A DNA stretch of 64,000 bases from an uncultured Oscillibacter sp. (GTDB lineage Bacteria > Bacillota > Clostridia > Oscillospirales > Oscillospiraceae), in the NCBI GenBank assembly GCA_910585245.1, contig CAJUCO010000002.1, positions 131,781-195,780 of the forward strand. The letters run 5' to 3'. Positions 16,996 through 25,735 of the stretch are shown here, one piece after another. The stretch's first letter is position 1, and each line of letters begins with the position of its first letter. Made by a program: the position numbers and the translations under genes. Below the pieces are notes generated by a model, which worked only from the letters and a program-made list of their open reading frames with translations, searched no databases and had not been told where the DNA came from.

Positions 16996-17787
16996 TTGCA
17001 GATCTATCTGGCCGCGACGCCGGAGGCGTCCCAGGAGGCTCAGAGCCATTGCCGGAATCTGGCCCACGTGGCCTACCGCGTGGGCCCGGGCTCCACGCTG
17101 CTGCGCCAAAGCCTGCTTTTGCAGACCAAGGGCGGCTTGCTGTCCGTCAGTGACCGGGAGGCCCCCTTCATCGACAGTCCGGAGGATCTTCGAGACGCGG
17201 TGCTCCGGGAGTGTGGGCGGCGGAGCTACTCCGGTGTGCTGCTGGACTTTGAGGAGGCCCCCCGGCGGGACCGGACGGCCTTCGTCTCCGCGTTGGCGCC
17301 CGCCCTCTCCGCCGCCCGGAGGACGCTGTATCTGCCGGAGGGCTATGCGGGGGCGGCGCCTGGAGCGGTGGTTCTTCTTTGCACCGCCGTCTCCGGAGGC
17401 AGCTTCTCTCAGTATCTCCAGGAGGCCGTCGCCCAGGCCGGAGGGGCGGGGCGGCTGGCCCTGGACGTTCAGCGGCTGCGCATGGACTTCCGCCTTCCCG
17501 CCCGGTCCGGGGAGGGGGAACCGCTCACCGGGGAAGCTCTGGGGAAGTTGATGGAGCGGGAAAGCCCCGCCGTTTTCTTCTCCCAGGATCTTTGCGCCCG
17601 GTATTTCACCTACAGCCGGGACGGAGAGGCACACTTTGTCCTCTTCGACGACGCGGACACCCTGAATCAAAAGCTGCGCCTGGGGGCCGGGATGGGATTT
17701 CATGCCGCCTTTCTCATGTGGCCGGAGGTCCGGGATGTGGCGCCCCGGCTTTTCGGCCCCTGGCGGGGAGGAAAAAAAGGGCCGTGA
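16996..17787 (+). CDS. GH18-like (TIM-barrel) protein, TTG start
   Basis: A 263-residue protein, start TTG 16998-16996 region (first base 16996) behind GGGGGAGA; the longer open frame upstream overlaps yqeG and is discarded. YSGVLLDFEEAP resembles the D-x-E catalytic strand of family 18 glycosidases, DRTAFVSALAPAL the helix after it, and HFVLFDDADTLNQKLRLGAGMG..AFLMWPE the final W-containing strand. It lacks a signal peptide and the full DxxDxDxE, so activity is doubtful. It could be a spore or cell-wall protein related to SleL/YaaH. A minus-strand terminator overlaps its stop. Confidence 0.6.
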   Translation: MQIYLAATPEASQEAQSHCRNLAHVAYRVGPGSTLLRQSLLLQTKGGLLSVSDREAPFIDSPEDLRDAVLRECGRRSYSGVLLDFEEAPRRDRTAFVSALAPALSAARRTLYLPEGYAGAAPGAVVLLCTAVSGGSFSQYLQEAVAQAGGAGRLALDVQRLRMDFRLPARSGEGEPLTGEALGKLMERESPAVFFSQDLCARYFTYSRDGEAHFVLFDDADTLNQKLRLGAGMGFHAAFLMWPEVRDVAPRLFGPWRGGKKGP

Positions 17788-17795
17788 AACGGCCC
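17772..17795 (-). terminator. Minus-strand terminator overlapping the stop of the GH18-like gene
   Basis: CGGCCC (17790-17795) and GGGCCG (17779-17784) form a short stem which, on the minus strand, is followed by TTTTTTT (17772-17778). It would back up the stronger terminator at 17.83 kb for the kinase transcript. Confidence 0.5.
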
Positions 17796-17828
17796 CGCCT
17801 TTGCCTCAGGGGGAGAGGGAGACATTTG

Positions 17829-17871
17829 AAAAAAAGGCCTTCCCTCCGGGAAACTTCCGGCAGGGAAGGCC
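17829..17871 (-). terminator. Rho-independent terminator of the hybrid sensor kinase
   Basis: On the minus strand GGCCTTCCCT (17862-17871) pairs with AGGGAAGGCC (17836-17845) and a T run (17829-17835) follows. A further GC-rich hairpin (CGCCCGCTCC.. / ..GGAGCGGGCG) lies at 17891-17923 upstream on the same transcript. Confidence 0.85.
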
Positions 17872-18011
17872 CTCTCTTCGCCCTTTGGACCGCCCGCTCC
17901 CTTAAAGTAAAGGGGAGCGGGCGTCTTGCGGAAAAAGTTGTTTTTGCGTCTCCGTTTTCTACAGCGCCAAAATCGCAGCGGCTTTGGAGCCTGCTTTTCA
18001 AACAGACGCTT

Positions 18012-20147
18012 CTAAGGCGCCGTCTCCCCCGTCATGCCGGCGATCAGCTCCAGCAGGCGGTCGATGTCCAGGGGCTTGGCCAGATGGGCGTTCATGCCGC
18101 TTTCGGCGGATTGTTTCCGGTCCTCGTCGAAGGTGTTGGCCGACAGAGCCACAATGGGCACGTTGGCAAGCCCGGGGTCTTCCAGGGCCCGGATGGCCTT
18201 GGCGGCGCTGTGGCCGTCCATCACCGGCATCCGCAAGTCCATCAGAACCAGGGTATAGTGGCCCGGGTGGGAACGCTTCACCTTCTCCACGGCCTGCGCG
18301 CCGTCTCCGGCGGTATCCACCAAAAAGCCCGCCTCTTCCAAAAGATCCACGGCAATTTCCCGGTTTAGCTCGTTGTCTTCCACCACCAATACCCGCCGCT
18401 CTTGGGTTAGGGCCGGTACGCTTCGAGTCTCCGCCTCCTCTTGAAGGCGCAAGTTTAGCGACGCCGTCAGCCGTCCTCCGCCGTTTGGCAGGGCCTCGGC
18501 CCCCACTGTGCCCCCCATCAGCTCCATAACGTGCCTTGCGATGGGGAGACCCAGGTCCGCGCCCTCGGCATCGTCGGCGGCGGTAATTTCCCGGCGGGAG
18601 AAGGCGGTGAAAACGCCGTCGTTAAGGGGAACCGCCATAGAAGAACAGGTGGCGATGAAGTAATAGGACCCATAGGCGCGGGTAGCGCTGCGCTCCTGGA
18701 GGGACAGTTCCACCTGGCTGCCGGGGTCCGCCCGGCGCACGGCGCCCAGGGCCAGACGCTCCAGGGACTGGCGGAGCTTTTGGCGGTCGCACCAGACTCT
18801 GGGGTGTTCCGTTTCCACGTCAGAGAGGACCAGCTCCACTTTTCGCTCCTGGGCCCGGGGCAAAATCTCTGCCCAAACTTCCTGGGCCAGCTCCGGCAGG
18901 GTGCAGGCCGCCTCCTCGATGTGGACTTTTCCGGATTCCAACCAGCTCAGTTCCAATACGTTGTTTAAAAGTTTCAGCAGCTGAGAGCTGGAATTCTCAA
19001 TACGGTCCAAGTCCTTTTTCAGCCGCTCCGAGTCGTTCAGGTGGCGCTTGGCGAGAGCGGTAAACCCCACCACCGCGTTCATAGGCGTACGCATATCGTG
19101 GGAGATGTTGGAGAGGAAGGTGTTCCGGGCGTCCCCCGCCAGCTTCGCCTGAGCCAGGGCCTCCTCTAAAATCGCCGAACGCTCCCGCTCCCGGCGGACC
19201 TCCGCGTCCACCGTCCGGCAGGCAAACATGATTTGGGTCACCCCCTCGTCGGGGCTGACGTTGACGATGAAGGCCTGAACAAATTCCAACTCCTCCCGGC
19301 GGAGGATGCGGTAGTTGATGTGATAGGCTTTTTGCTTTCCCAGAGTCTGCCGGATATAGGCCGGGTCCACCTCCCGGCGAAAACGCTCCCGGTCCTCGGG
19401 ATGGACCCAACGGTCCGCGTAGCCGTTGGCAAAGCCGGTGAAGGGACGGACCTGAAGGTCCCGGCCAAACTGGAAACCCTCCCGGCCGCTGACCCGATAG
19501 GGCTGAATGACGTCCGCGTTCAAATCGGCGTGGAACACCGTCTCATAGTCCGCGCTGAGTCCCTCAATCAGCTCCAGGCGGCGAACCAGCTCGTCGTTCA
19601 TCTGTTCCAAAAAGTCCAGGGTCTGTTCCGCCTGTTCCTGGAGTTCCCGCTCCTTTTGGAGCTTTTCTTCCAGGATGGCCGCCCGTTCGGCGGCCCGGCG
19701 GCGGTGGCGCTCCGTGATATCCGCCAGGAAGACATAAAACACGCCTCCCAGCGTCTCCGTTTCAATAAAGTGGCCGAAGTCCTCCACCCAACAGATGGAC
19801 CCGTCTCTCCGCACGATTCGATACTCCACATAGTCCAAATCGAAGCTGTTTTGGGCAATTTGTTCCCGGATGCTGTCTTCCACGGACGCCGCGTCCTCGG
19901 GATGGACAAGACCGTAAAAGGTTCCGCCGGTAAGAGCCATAAACTCCTCTTCTGTCTCGCAGCCAAAAATATGGAGGACGGCGCGGTTGACATAGAGAAT
20001 TTGGCCGGTGTCATTTCGATAGATAAAAAAGCCGCCGGGCATCTCGTCGGTAAAGTGTTTGATCTGCCGGGCGGTAGCGTGCTCCCGGCCCGAGAGGTCC
20101 TCGCCGTCGTGCAAGAGGTATTCGATCAGGCCGTGGTTTTCGATCAC
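18012..20147 (-). CDS. PAS-PAS hybrid sensor kinase with degenerate ATPase domain and receiver
   Basis: A 711-residue cytosolic protein with no membrane segment. PAS1 lies at about 35-145 (GGFFIYRNDTGQILYVNRAV), followed by a coiled coil (150-195) and PAS2 (about 200-315). The dimerisation domain carries the H-box NISHDMRTPMNAV (His350), and the receiver domain (585-705) keeps Asp637 (LMDLRMP) and Lys691 (AKPLD). The CA domain (about 425-570) is abnormal: the N-box reads QSLERLALGA, lacking the Mg-binding Asn, and the G1 box DxGxG is replaced by ATCSSMAVP. The start is GTG 20147, 8 nt after AAAGGAGG. It may be phosphorylated by another kinase or bind ATP atypically. It is monocistronic. Confidence 0.85.
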   Translation of the reverse strand: MIENHGLIEYLLHDGEDLSGREHATARQIKHFTDEMPGGFFIYRNDTGQILYVNRAVLHIFGCETEEEFMALTGGTFYGLVHPEDAASVEDSIREQIAQNSFDLDYVEYRIVRRDGSICWVEDFGHFIETETLGGVFYVFLADITERHRRRAAERAAILEEKLQKERELQEQAEQTLDFLEQMNDELVRRLELIEGLSADYETVFHADLNADVIQPYRVSGREGFQFGRDLQVRPFTGFANGYADRWVHPEDRERFRREVDPAYIRQTLGKQKAYHINYRILRREELEFVQAFIVNVSPDEGVTQIMFACRTVDAEVRRERERSAILEEALAQAKLAGDARNTFLSNISHDMRTPMNAVVGFTALAKRHLNDSERLKKDLDRIENSSSQLLKLLNNVLELSWLESGKVHIEEAACTLPELAQEVWAEILPRAQERKVELVLSDVETEHPRVWCDRQKLRQSLERLALGAVRRADPGSQVELSLQERSATRAYGSYYFIATCSSMAVPLNDGVFTAFSRREITAADDAEGADLGLPIARHVMELMGGTVGAEALPNGGGRLTASLNLRLQEEAETRSVPALTQERRVLVVEDNELNREIAVDLLEEAGFLVDTAGDGAQAVEKVKRSHPGHYTLVLMDLRMPVMDGHSAAKAIRALEDPGLANVPIVALSANTFDEDRKQSAESGMNAHLAKPLDIDRLLELIAGMTGETAP

Positions 20148-20177
20148 AGAGCGGGCCTCCTTTCCGGTATTTTCCTT

Positions 20178-20206
20178 ATCATACCACATCCTCGGGCATT
20201 TGTCAC
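20178..20206 (-). promoter_or_regulatory. Sigma-A promoter of the hybrid kinase gene
   Basis: On the minus strand GTGACA (20201-20206) and TATGAT (20178-20183) are 17 nt apart, 31 nt before the GTG start. It supports the short start choice. Confidence 0.6.
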
Positions 20207-20566
20207 GCATGACTTGCAGGGGGAACAGCCGGTGGGGGAAATTTGCGCGGCGCAACTTTAAAGAGGAGCCGGAGGGGACGGTGAAAGGCGGCACCGCGCC
20301 GTTGGGGACGGAGGGCAGGCTTGTTGAGGGCTTGGCGGCCAGGAAGGAAAAGGTTTGAATTTCTCTCAAAAATGCAGAAGAGGTGGGATTTAGATTGGAA
20401 ATGTTTTTGAGAAGCCGCCTGTGATTTTGGAATCAGGCGTTGAAAAAGATTCCTAAGAGGTGGCGGTGTTCAAGGAGTTTTTGCCTTTTGGGAAAGGTTA
20501 TGTCTGCCGCCTCAGGGGGACTTTCCGGGCTCTTTAAAATTTTCAGAAGAAATTTGAAAATAGGTC
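20207..20566. other. Intergenic stretch without recognised features
   Basis: Between the kinase promoter and the tRNA promoter I see no gene with a ribosome site, no clear hairpin and no repeat. Composition becomes AT-richer after about 20350. Confidence 0.5.
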
Positions 20567-20595
20567 TTGCATTTTCCTGGGAAGTGTGCTAATCT
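20567..20595 (+). promoter_or_regulatory. Promoter of tRNA-Pro
   Basis: TTGCAT (20567-20572) and TAATCT (20590-20595) with a 17-nt spacer, 30 nt before the first base of the tRNA. Confidence 0.6.
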
Positions 20596-20624
20596 ATCTA
20601 AGCTGACACGTGAGCAAAACATAT

Positions 20625-20700
<76 letters not shown>

Positions 20701-20704
20701 GCTC

Positions 20705-20767
20705 AGAAATTCCCACCACCGTTCTGTTTCCGGCTTCGCCGAAAACTGCACTCTGGTGGGAATTTCT
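20705..20767. repeat. Two-tier hairpin directly after tRNA-Pro
   Basis: AGAAATTCCCACCA (20705-20718) and TGGTGGGAATTTCT (20754-20767) are perfect 14-bp complements. An inner stem GTTTCCGGC-TTC-GCCGAAAAC adds a second tier. A weaker hairpin (CCGAGACTCG.. / ..GACTCGCGG) follows near 20777-20805. No T run follows, so it is not a plain terminator. It could be a processing signal or a remnant of an element inserted at the tRNA 3' end. Confidence 0.55.
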
Positions 20768-20954
20768 TCGCTTTCCACCGAGACTCGCTTCGCTGGACTC
20801 GCGGCGGAAAAGAGACGGGGGATGTGGGTTAGAGCCTGCATCTCTTTTGCCAAGAATCCACATAAAGGTGAAACAATTCGGACATTCTGAGCGAAATGCT
20901 TAGAGTCCCTATTGTTTCATTTTTTCCTTTTCTGGGGTTTTAAAATCCCGCGAA

Positions 20955-21113
20955 ATGGATGCTTTCAGGTTACCAGAACAACTAGATGGATTTGAACTCC
21001 CCTTTTATATGGGAAATCCTCTTCGTTTAAACGCTAGACCCGTTTCTATTGACTCAAATCTCCTGTTTGCCGTCAAAACATTATGTACGAAATTTTTGAT
21101 ACACTTCCCATAG
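20955..21113 (+). CDS. Possible small protein or gene remnant (52 aa)
   Basis: An ATG-initiated frame that begins MDAFRLPEQLDGFELPFYMG and ends in HFP. I recognise no family and see no good ribosome site. The region is clearly AT-richer than its surroundings, which fits a decayed fragment of imported DNA better than a working gene. No other gene is seen in 20701-21325. Confidence 0.2.
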   Translation: MDAFRLPEQLDGFELPFYMGNPLRLNARPVSIDSNLLFAVKTLCTKFLIHFP

Positions 21114-21257
21114 AGTAGGCAAACAGAGGACAATAACTCTGAAACTACATTACGGGGAGCAATGACATACGGCGGTAAGAAGTCAGGGGGGACCAAGATA
21201 AAACGAAGCGCGGTCAAAGAGAACCATGTTGGAGAAGAAAGCCTCAATCAAAATGAG

Positions 21258-21287
21258 TGGACAGCCGGTGAATTCCTATGCTATAAT
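21258..21287 (+). promoter_or_regulatory. Promoter of the tsaE-tsaB genes
   Basis: TGGACA (21258-21263) and a consensus TATAAT (21282-21287) with an 18-nt spacer, 39 nt before the tsaE start. Confidence 0.6.
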
Positions 21288-21325
21288 AAACTGGCTTTTG
21301 AAGCACAGGAAGAGGAGGAGCGCCT

Positions 21326-21757
21326 ATGGACTACATCTCCCACAGCGAGCTGGAAACCGAGACCTTGGGTTGCCGTCTGGCCGCCGTCCTGGCCCCTGGG
21401 GCCGTGGTGGCCTATCGAGGGGATCTGGGGATGGGAAAGACCGCCTTTACGAGAGGTCTGGCCCGTGGCCTTGGCTACGAGGGGCGGGTGACCAGTCCCA
21501 CGTTTAACATTGTCAATGAGTATGAGGGAACGGGGCTTCCCCTGTTCCACTTCGATATGTACCGGTTGGAGGACGCAGGGGATCTCTTCGACATCGGTTG
21601 GGAGGACTATCTGGACCGGGGAGGGGTTTGCGCCGTGGAGTGGAGCGAGCGGGTAGAGGAGGCCCTTCCGGAGGACGCGGTCTCCGTCACCATCGCCCGC
21701 CGCCCGGAAGACGAAAACTGGCGGACGATCACTGTGGAAGGAGTGGGACCCATATGA
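21326..21757 (+). CDS. tsaE: tRNA t6A biosynthesis ATPase TsaE
   Basis: A 143-residue P-loop protein of the threonylcarbamoyl transfer complex (TsaB-TsaD-TsaE) that modifies A37 of ANN-decoding tRNAs. It has YRGDLGMGKTAFTRGLA (Walker A), TSPTFNIVNEY (the conserved TSPTF switch), LFHFDMYRL and AVEWSERVE. Length is normal. The start ATG 21326 lies after AGGAGGAG. Its stop overlaps the tsaB start by 4 nt. Together with the Sua5 half of the fusion at 2-3.6 kb it covers most of the pathway; tsaD is not in the window. Confidence 0.94.
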   Translation: MDYISHSELETETLGCRLAAVLAPGAVVAYRGDLGMGKTAFTRGLARGLGYEGRVTSPTFNIVNEYEGTGLPLFHFDMYRLEDAGDLFDIGWEDYLDRGGVCAVEWSERVEEALPEDAVSVTIARRPEDENWRTITVEGVGPI

Positions 21758-22455
21758 GAATCCTGGCTCTGGAGACCGCCGCCAAGGCCGTCTCCGCCGC
21801 CGTGACGGAGGATGGGAAGGTCCTGGCGGCGGGCTTTCAGGACACGGGGCTGACCCACAGCCGGACCCTGATGCCCATAGTAGAGGGGCTTTTGAGGAAT
21901 GCGAACATGACGGTGGCGGATATGGACGCCATCGCCGTTTCGGCGGGGCCGGGGTCCTTCACCGGGGTCCGCATCGGCGTCTCCGCCGCCAAGGGGCTGG
22001 CCTGGGCGGTGGATAAGCCCTGTGTGCCGGTGTCCACCCTGGCGGCCCTGGCCCGGAATGTGGCCTTTTGGGACGGATTGGTGGTCTGTGCCATGGACGC
22101 CCGGCGGCAGCAGGTTTATAACGCCCTCTTTGAGGCCCGGGACGGAGCCCTCACCCGCCTGACGGAGGACCGGGCCATTGCCCTGGAAGATCTGGCGGAG
22201 GAGCTGCAAAGCGACCCCCGGCCCAAAACTGTCCTGGGGGACGGGGGGCGGATGACCTATGACTTTTTGACGGCGGCGGGGATTTCCTGCCGTCTGGCCC
22301 CGGCCCATCTGGTGAAGGAAAACGCCGTGAGCGTTGCCCTGGAGGCGGAGGCCATCGCCCAGGCGGGAGGACTGGTGACGGCCCAGGAGCTGGCCCCGGT
22401 GTACCTGCGGCCGCCCCAGGCGGAGCGGCTGCGGGCAAAGCGCCAGTCTCCCTGA
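21754..22455 (+). CDS. tsaB: tRNA t6A biosynthesis scaffold TsaB
   Basis: A 233-residue protein of the ASKHA fold that bridges TsaD and TsaE. It begins MRILALETAAKAVSAAV and has THSRTLMPIVEGLL, VSAGPGSFTGVRIGVSAAKGLA (the TsaB signature) and CAMDARRQQVYNALF. The C-terminal APVYLRPPQAERL also fits. The ATG overlaps the tsaE stop (ATGA), giving coupled translation. Longer frames upstream are not coding. In many Firmicutes rimI and tsaD follow here; instead upp comes next after 61 nt of AT-rich sequence. Confidence 0.93.
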   Translation: MRILALETAAKAVSAAVTEDGKVLAAGFQDTGLTHSRTLMPIVEGLLRNANMTVADMDAIAVSAGPGSFTGVRIGVSAAKGLAWAVDKPCVPVSTLAALARNVAFWDGLVVCAMDARRQQVYNALFEARDGALTRLTEDRAIALEDLAEELQSDPRPKTVLGDGGRMTYDFLTAAGISCRLAPAHLVKENAVSVALEAEAIAQAGGLVTAQELAPVYLRPPQAERLRAKRQSP

Positions 22456-22516
22456 CCACTTATTTCCCACTATCCATTCTCAATTATCAATTCAATAGGG
22501 AAGAAGGAGCCTTTTT

Positions 22517-23149
22517 ATGAACGGAAAAGTACACGTCATGGACCACCCTCTGGTTGCCCACAAGCTGACCATCCTCCGGGACAAAAACACCAGCGTCAAG
22601 GATTTCCGGGAGCTGGTCTCCGAGATTGGGATGCTGATTACCTACGAGGCAACCCGGGATTTGCCCCTGACCACCTGTGAGGTGGAAACCCCCATCTGCA
22701 AGACCACCGCCCCCATGCTCAAGGGAAAAAAGTTCGCCGTGGTGCCCATCCTCCGGGCGGGTCTGGGGCTGGTGGACGGCGTTTTGCGGATGGTGCCCTC
22801 CGCCCGGGTGGGCCACATCGGCCTTTACCGGAACGAGGAGACGCTGGAGCCGGTGAAGTACTTTTGCAAAATGCCCAAGGACGTGGCGGAGCGGGAAGTG
22901 CTGATTGTGGATCCCATGCTGGCCACCGGCGGCAGCGCCGAAGCCGCCATCGGGTTCATGAAGGAATACGGCTGCACCACCATCAAGCTGATGGTCCTCC
23001 TGGCCGCGCCGGAGGGCATCGCCCGCATCCAGAAGAGCCATCCGGATGTGGACATCTACTGTGGTGCAGTGGATGAAAAGTTGAATGAAAACGGCTATAT
23101 TATCCCCGGCCTCGGAGACGCGGGAGACCGGATTTTCGGAACGAAATAA
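22517..23149 (+). CDS. upp: Uracil phosphoribosyltransferase
   Basis: Salvages uracil to UMP with PRPP. The 210-residue protein has PILRAGLGLVDGVL, GHIGLYRNEETLEPV, the PRPP loop LIVDPMLATGGSA and the uracil-binding end ENGYIIPGLGDAGDRIFGTK. The length is standard. The start ATG 22517 follows GAAGGAG. It ends in a terminator and is likely a single-gene unit. Confidence 0.96.
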   Translation: MNGKVHVMDHPLVAHKLTILRDKNTSVKDFRELVSEIGMLITYEATRDLPLTTCEVETPICKTTAPMLKGKKFAVVPILRAGLGLVDGVLRMVPSARVGHIGLYRNEETLEPVKYFCKMPKDVAEREVLIVDPMLATGGSAEAAIGFMKEYGCTTIKLMVLLAAPEGIARIQKSHPDVDIYCGAVDEKLNENGYIIPGLGDAGDRIFGTK

Positions 23150-23155
23150 GAGACA

Positions 23156-23186
23156 AGCCCTCCGGCGTATTCGCCGGAGGGCTTTT
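23156..23186. terminator. Terminator after upp
   Basis: AGCCCTCCGGCG (23156-23167) and CGCCGGAGGGCT (23172-23183) form a perfect 12-bp stem with a TATT loop, followed by TTTT on the plus strand. It separates upp from the convergent ABC transporter genes and may act on both strands. Confidence 0.85.
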
Positions 23187-23219
23187 GAGTTCCGTTTTGA
23201 TTTTGCGCGGACCTTCCGC

Positions 23220-23942
23220 TTACAGCACCTTACTGAGGAAGTCCCGAAGTCTCGGGTGCTGGGGATTTCCAAAGAGCTCCGCCGGGGGCCCTTCCTCCAA
23301 AACCTTCCCGTCGGCCATAAACAGCACCCGGCTGCCCACCTCCCGGGCAAAGCCCATCTCGTGGGTCACCACCACCATGGTCATGCCGTCCCGGGCCAGC
23401 TCCTTCATCACGTCCAGCACCTCGCCCACCATCTCCGGATCCAGGGCGGAGGTGGGCTCGTCGAACAGCATCAACTGGGGTTTCATGGCCAGAGCCCGGA
23501 CGATGGCCACCCGCTGCTTCTGCCCGCCGGAGAGCTGGCTGGGGTAGGCGTCGGCCTTGTCCGTCAGGTCCACCCGCTGAAGCAGGGTTCCGGCCAGCTC
23601 GTCGGCCTCCTCCTGCTTCATCAATCCCGTCCGCACCGGGGCCAGAGTGATGTTTTTCCGAATGGTCATGTTGGGGAACAGGTTGAAGTGCTGGAACACC
23701 ATGCCCATATGCTGGCGCACCTGGTCGATTTTCACCTTGGGGTCCGTGATGACGGTGCCTTGAAAGGTAATGGTTCCCGCGCTGGGGGTCTCCAGCAGGT
23801 TCAAACACCGCAAGAAGGTGGACTTGCCGGAGCCGGAGGGCCCGATCACAACCACTTTCTCGCCGGGGTGGATGTGCTGGGAAATGCCGTCCAGGACCAG
23901 GTGGTCCCCAAAGGACTTGGAGAGATTCTTAACGTCGATCAC
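23220..23942 (-). CDS. Polar amino-acid ABC transporter, ATPase (GlnQ type)
   Basis: A 240-residue nucleotide-binding subunit with Walker A GPSGSGKST, Q-loop MVFQHFNLFPNMT, signature LSGGQKQRVAIVRAL, Walker B LMLFDEPTSALDP and the switch VVVTHEMGFAREVG. The MVFQxFNLFP..T and EMGFAREV strings are typical of polar amino-acid importers. The start is GTG 23942, 10 nt after AAAGGAGG. It overlaps the permease gene by 14 nt. It powers import of the ligand bound by the lipoprotein at 24.8 kb. Confidence 0.93.
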   Translation of the reverse strand: MIDVKNLSKSFGDHLVLDGISQHIHPGEKVVVIGPSGSGKSTFLRCLNLLETPSAGTITFQGTVITDPKVKIDQVRQHMGMVFQHFNLFPNMTIRKNITLAPVRTGLMKQEEADELAGTLLQRVDLTDKADAYPSQLSGGQKQRVAIVRALAMKPQLMLFDEPTSALDPEMVGEVLDVMKELARDGMTMVVVTHEMGFAREVGSRVLFMADGKVLEEGPPAELFGNPQHPRLRDFLSKVL

Positions 23943-24639
23943 TTTCCCGCAGCCTCCTTTCCAGTTTCCCCTGGAGCCAGGTGAAGATGATGACCAGAAT
24001 TAAGTACATCAAGGCGATGCCGATATACGGGGGCATCAGGTCGAAGGTTCTGCCGCCGATGGTCTGGGCGTAATAAACCAGCTCCATGCCGCCGATGGCC
24101 TGAACCAAAGAGGTGTCCTTAAAGAGGGTGATAAACTCGTTGGCCAGGGAGGGCAAGATGTTTTTAAAGGCCTGGGGAATGACGATGAAACGCATGGTGT
24201 CCAGGTAGTTCAGTCCCAGGGACCTGCCCGCCTCGCTCTGGCCGATGTCCACGCTCATGAGTCCGCCCCGGACGATCTCCGCCACGTAGGCCCCGGAGTT
24301 GATGCCCAGACCCAGGGCGCCCACCATGGTGTGGTTCCGGCTGGTCTTGAAGATGACAAACCCCCAGATCAGCAGCTGAACCATCATGGGTGTGCCCCGA
24401 ATGACGGTGGTGTAAACCTTGCACAGGAAATTGAGCAGGGCCAAAATGGGGTTGTGCTGGCCCAGGCGCTGCTGGTCATGAGCTGTGCGGATCACCGCTA
24501 CCACCAGTCCCAGGAGAATGCCCAGGATCAGGGCCATGACCGTCAGCTCCAGGGTGGAGGCGACGCCCTGGAGATAGAGTTTCCAGCGGTCTCCCTCCAA
24601 AAAGGCGGTGTAAAACCGCTCCGGGAGCGTAGCTTTCAT
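23929..24639 (-). CDS. Polar amino-acid ABC transporter, permease
   Basis: A 236-residue inner-membrane subunit with about five hydrophobic helices. ASTLELTVMALILGILLGLVVA opens the HisM/GlnP-type fold, RGTPMMVQLL is the conserved amphipathic motif, and the EAA loop is SEAGRSLGLNYLDTMRFIVIPQAF. It pairs with itself and the ATPase. The start is ATG 24639 after AAAGGAGA. It is separated from the binding-protein gene by 135 nt containing an attenuating hairpin. Confidence 0.92.
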   Translation of the reverse strand: MKATLPERFYTAFLEGDRWKLYLQGVASTLELTVMALILGILLGLVVAVIRTAHDQQRLGQHNPILALLNFLCKVYTTVIRGTPMMVQLLIWGFVIFKTSRNHTMVGALGLGINSGAYVAEIVRGGLMSVDIGQSEAGRSLGLNYLDTMRFIVIPQAFKNILPSLANEFITLFKDTSLVQAIGGMELVYYAQTIGGRTFDLMPPYIGIALMYLILVIIFTWLQGKLERRLRESDRR

Positions 24640-24705
24640 GGGGGTGTCTCCTTTCTCTTCCTCTCTTTATAAATCGAAATGCCGTGGAAACAAGACGATA
24701 GCCAC

Positions 24706-24733
24706 AAAAGGAACCCGGCGGAGGGTTCCTTTT
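24706..24733 (-). terminator. Intra-operon terminator/attenuator
   Basis: AAAAGGAACCC and GGGTTCCTTTT form an 11-bp stem with a 6-nt loop between the lipoprotein gene and the permease. On the minus strand the U-rich 3' arm would cause partial termination. This gives more binding protein than membrane subunits, a usual pattern for this transporter class. Confidence 0.75.
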
Positions 24734-24774
24734 GTTTTCGAACAAGGGCGGAAAGACCGCCCTTGCAAAGGTGT

Positions 24775-25638
24775 TTACTCAGCGGTGATATATTTGTCCA
24801 CAATGCCCTGGAAGGTGCCGTCGGCCTTCAGATCCGCCATGGCGGCGTTGACCGCGTCCAGCAGGGCGGAGTTTCCTTTGGCAAAGCCAATGGCGTAATC
24901 CTCCACGGCGAACTCCGTGTCCAGGATTTTCAGGCCCTCGTTGGCGGCCACAAAGCTCTTGGCGGGTTCGTTGTCGATGACCACCGCGTCCACCTGGCCG
25001 TTCACCAGAGCCTGGACCGCCAGGGCACCGGTCTCATAGGCGGTGACATGGTCTTCGCCGTAGCCGCCGTTTTCCGGGTCGTCGGAGCAGTAGATATAGC
25101 CGGTGGTGGCCTTTTGGCAGCCAATCATTTGGGCGTTTGCCAGATCGTCCACCGTGGCGATGGGGGAGCCCTCCTTGACGATGACCACCTGCACGCCGGT
25201 GGCGTAGCTGTCGGAGAAGTCCATGACCGCCAGCCGCTCTTCATTGACGGTGACACCGGCCATGACCATGTCGCTTTGCCCGTTCTGGGCGGCCAGCAGG
25301 GCGGCGTCGAATCCCATGTCGTCCACCACCAGCTCCAGACCCAGCTTTCCGGCAATGGCCTGGGCCACTTCCACGTCGATGCCCTCGAAGCCGCCGTCGT
25401 CGGTGGTCATCTCATAGGGAGGGAAGGCGGCGTTGGTAGACATATGGAGTTTGCCTTCCTCCACGGTGGTGAAGGCGGGGGCGTCCGTCCCGGTGTCCGG
25501 GGTCTCGGTTCCGGAGTTCTGGGAATCTCCGGCGGCGGGGGTGGAATCTCCGGCGTTTTGACCGGACTTGTCGCCGCCGCAGGCGGCCAGGCTCAAAACC
25601 ATGGCCAGAGCCAAAAGCAGAGTCAGCATCTTTTTCAT
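24775..25638 (-). CDS. Polar amino-acid ABC transporter, substrate-binding lipoprotein
   Basis: A 287-residue lipoprotein. The signal MKKMLTLLLALAMVLSLAAC ends in a lipobox (LAAC, Cys20), followed by a Gly/Ser/Thr/Asp linker (about 21-55) and an SBP family 3 fold: GKLHMSTNAAFPPYEM, EGIDVEVAQAIAGKLGLELV, DMVMAGVTVNEERLAVMDFSDSY and ATVDDL. It captures an amino acid outside the membrane. Cystine, glutamine, arginine and others are all possible; I cannot choose. It is the first gene of the operon. Confidence 0.93.
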   Translation of the reverse strand: MKKMLTLLLALAMVLSLAACGGDKSGQNAGDSTPAAGDSQNSGTETPDTGTDAPAFTTVEEGKLHMSTNAAFPPYEMTTDDGGFEGIDVEVAQAIAGKLGLELVVDDMGFDAALLAAQNGQSDMVMAGVTVNEERLAVMDFSDSYATGVQVVIVKEGSPIATVDDLANAQMIGCQKATTGYIYCSDDPENGGYGEDHVTAYETGALAVQALVNGQVDAVVIDNEPAKSFVAANEGLKILDTEFAVEDYAIGFAKGNSALLDAVNAAMADLKADGTFQGIVDKYITAE

Positions 25639-25735
25639 GAGTCAAATCATCCTTTTCATCCATAAAGTCTTTGCCCGGGGAACCGGGCGCTGGTTTCCAA
25701 GCTCCGAAGGACGCACTGCCCCCCGGACTGTGGCT

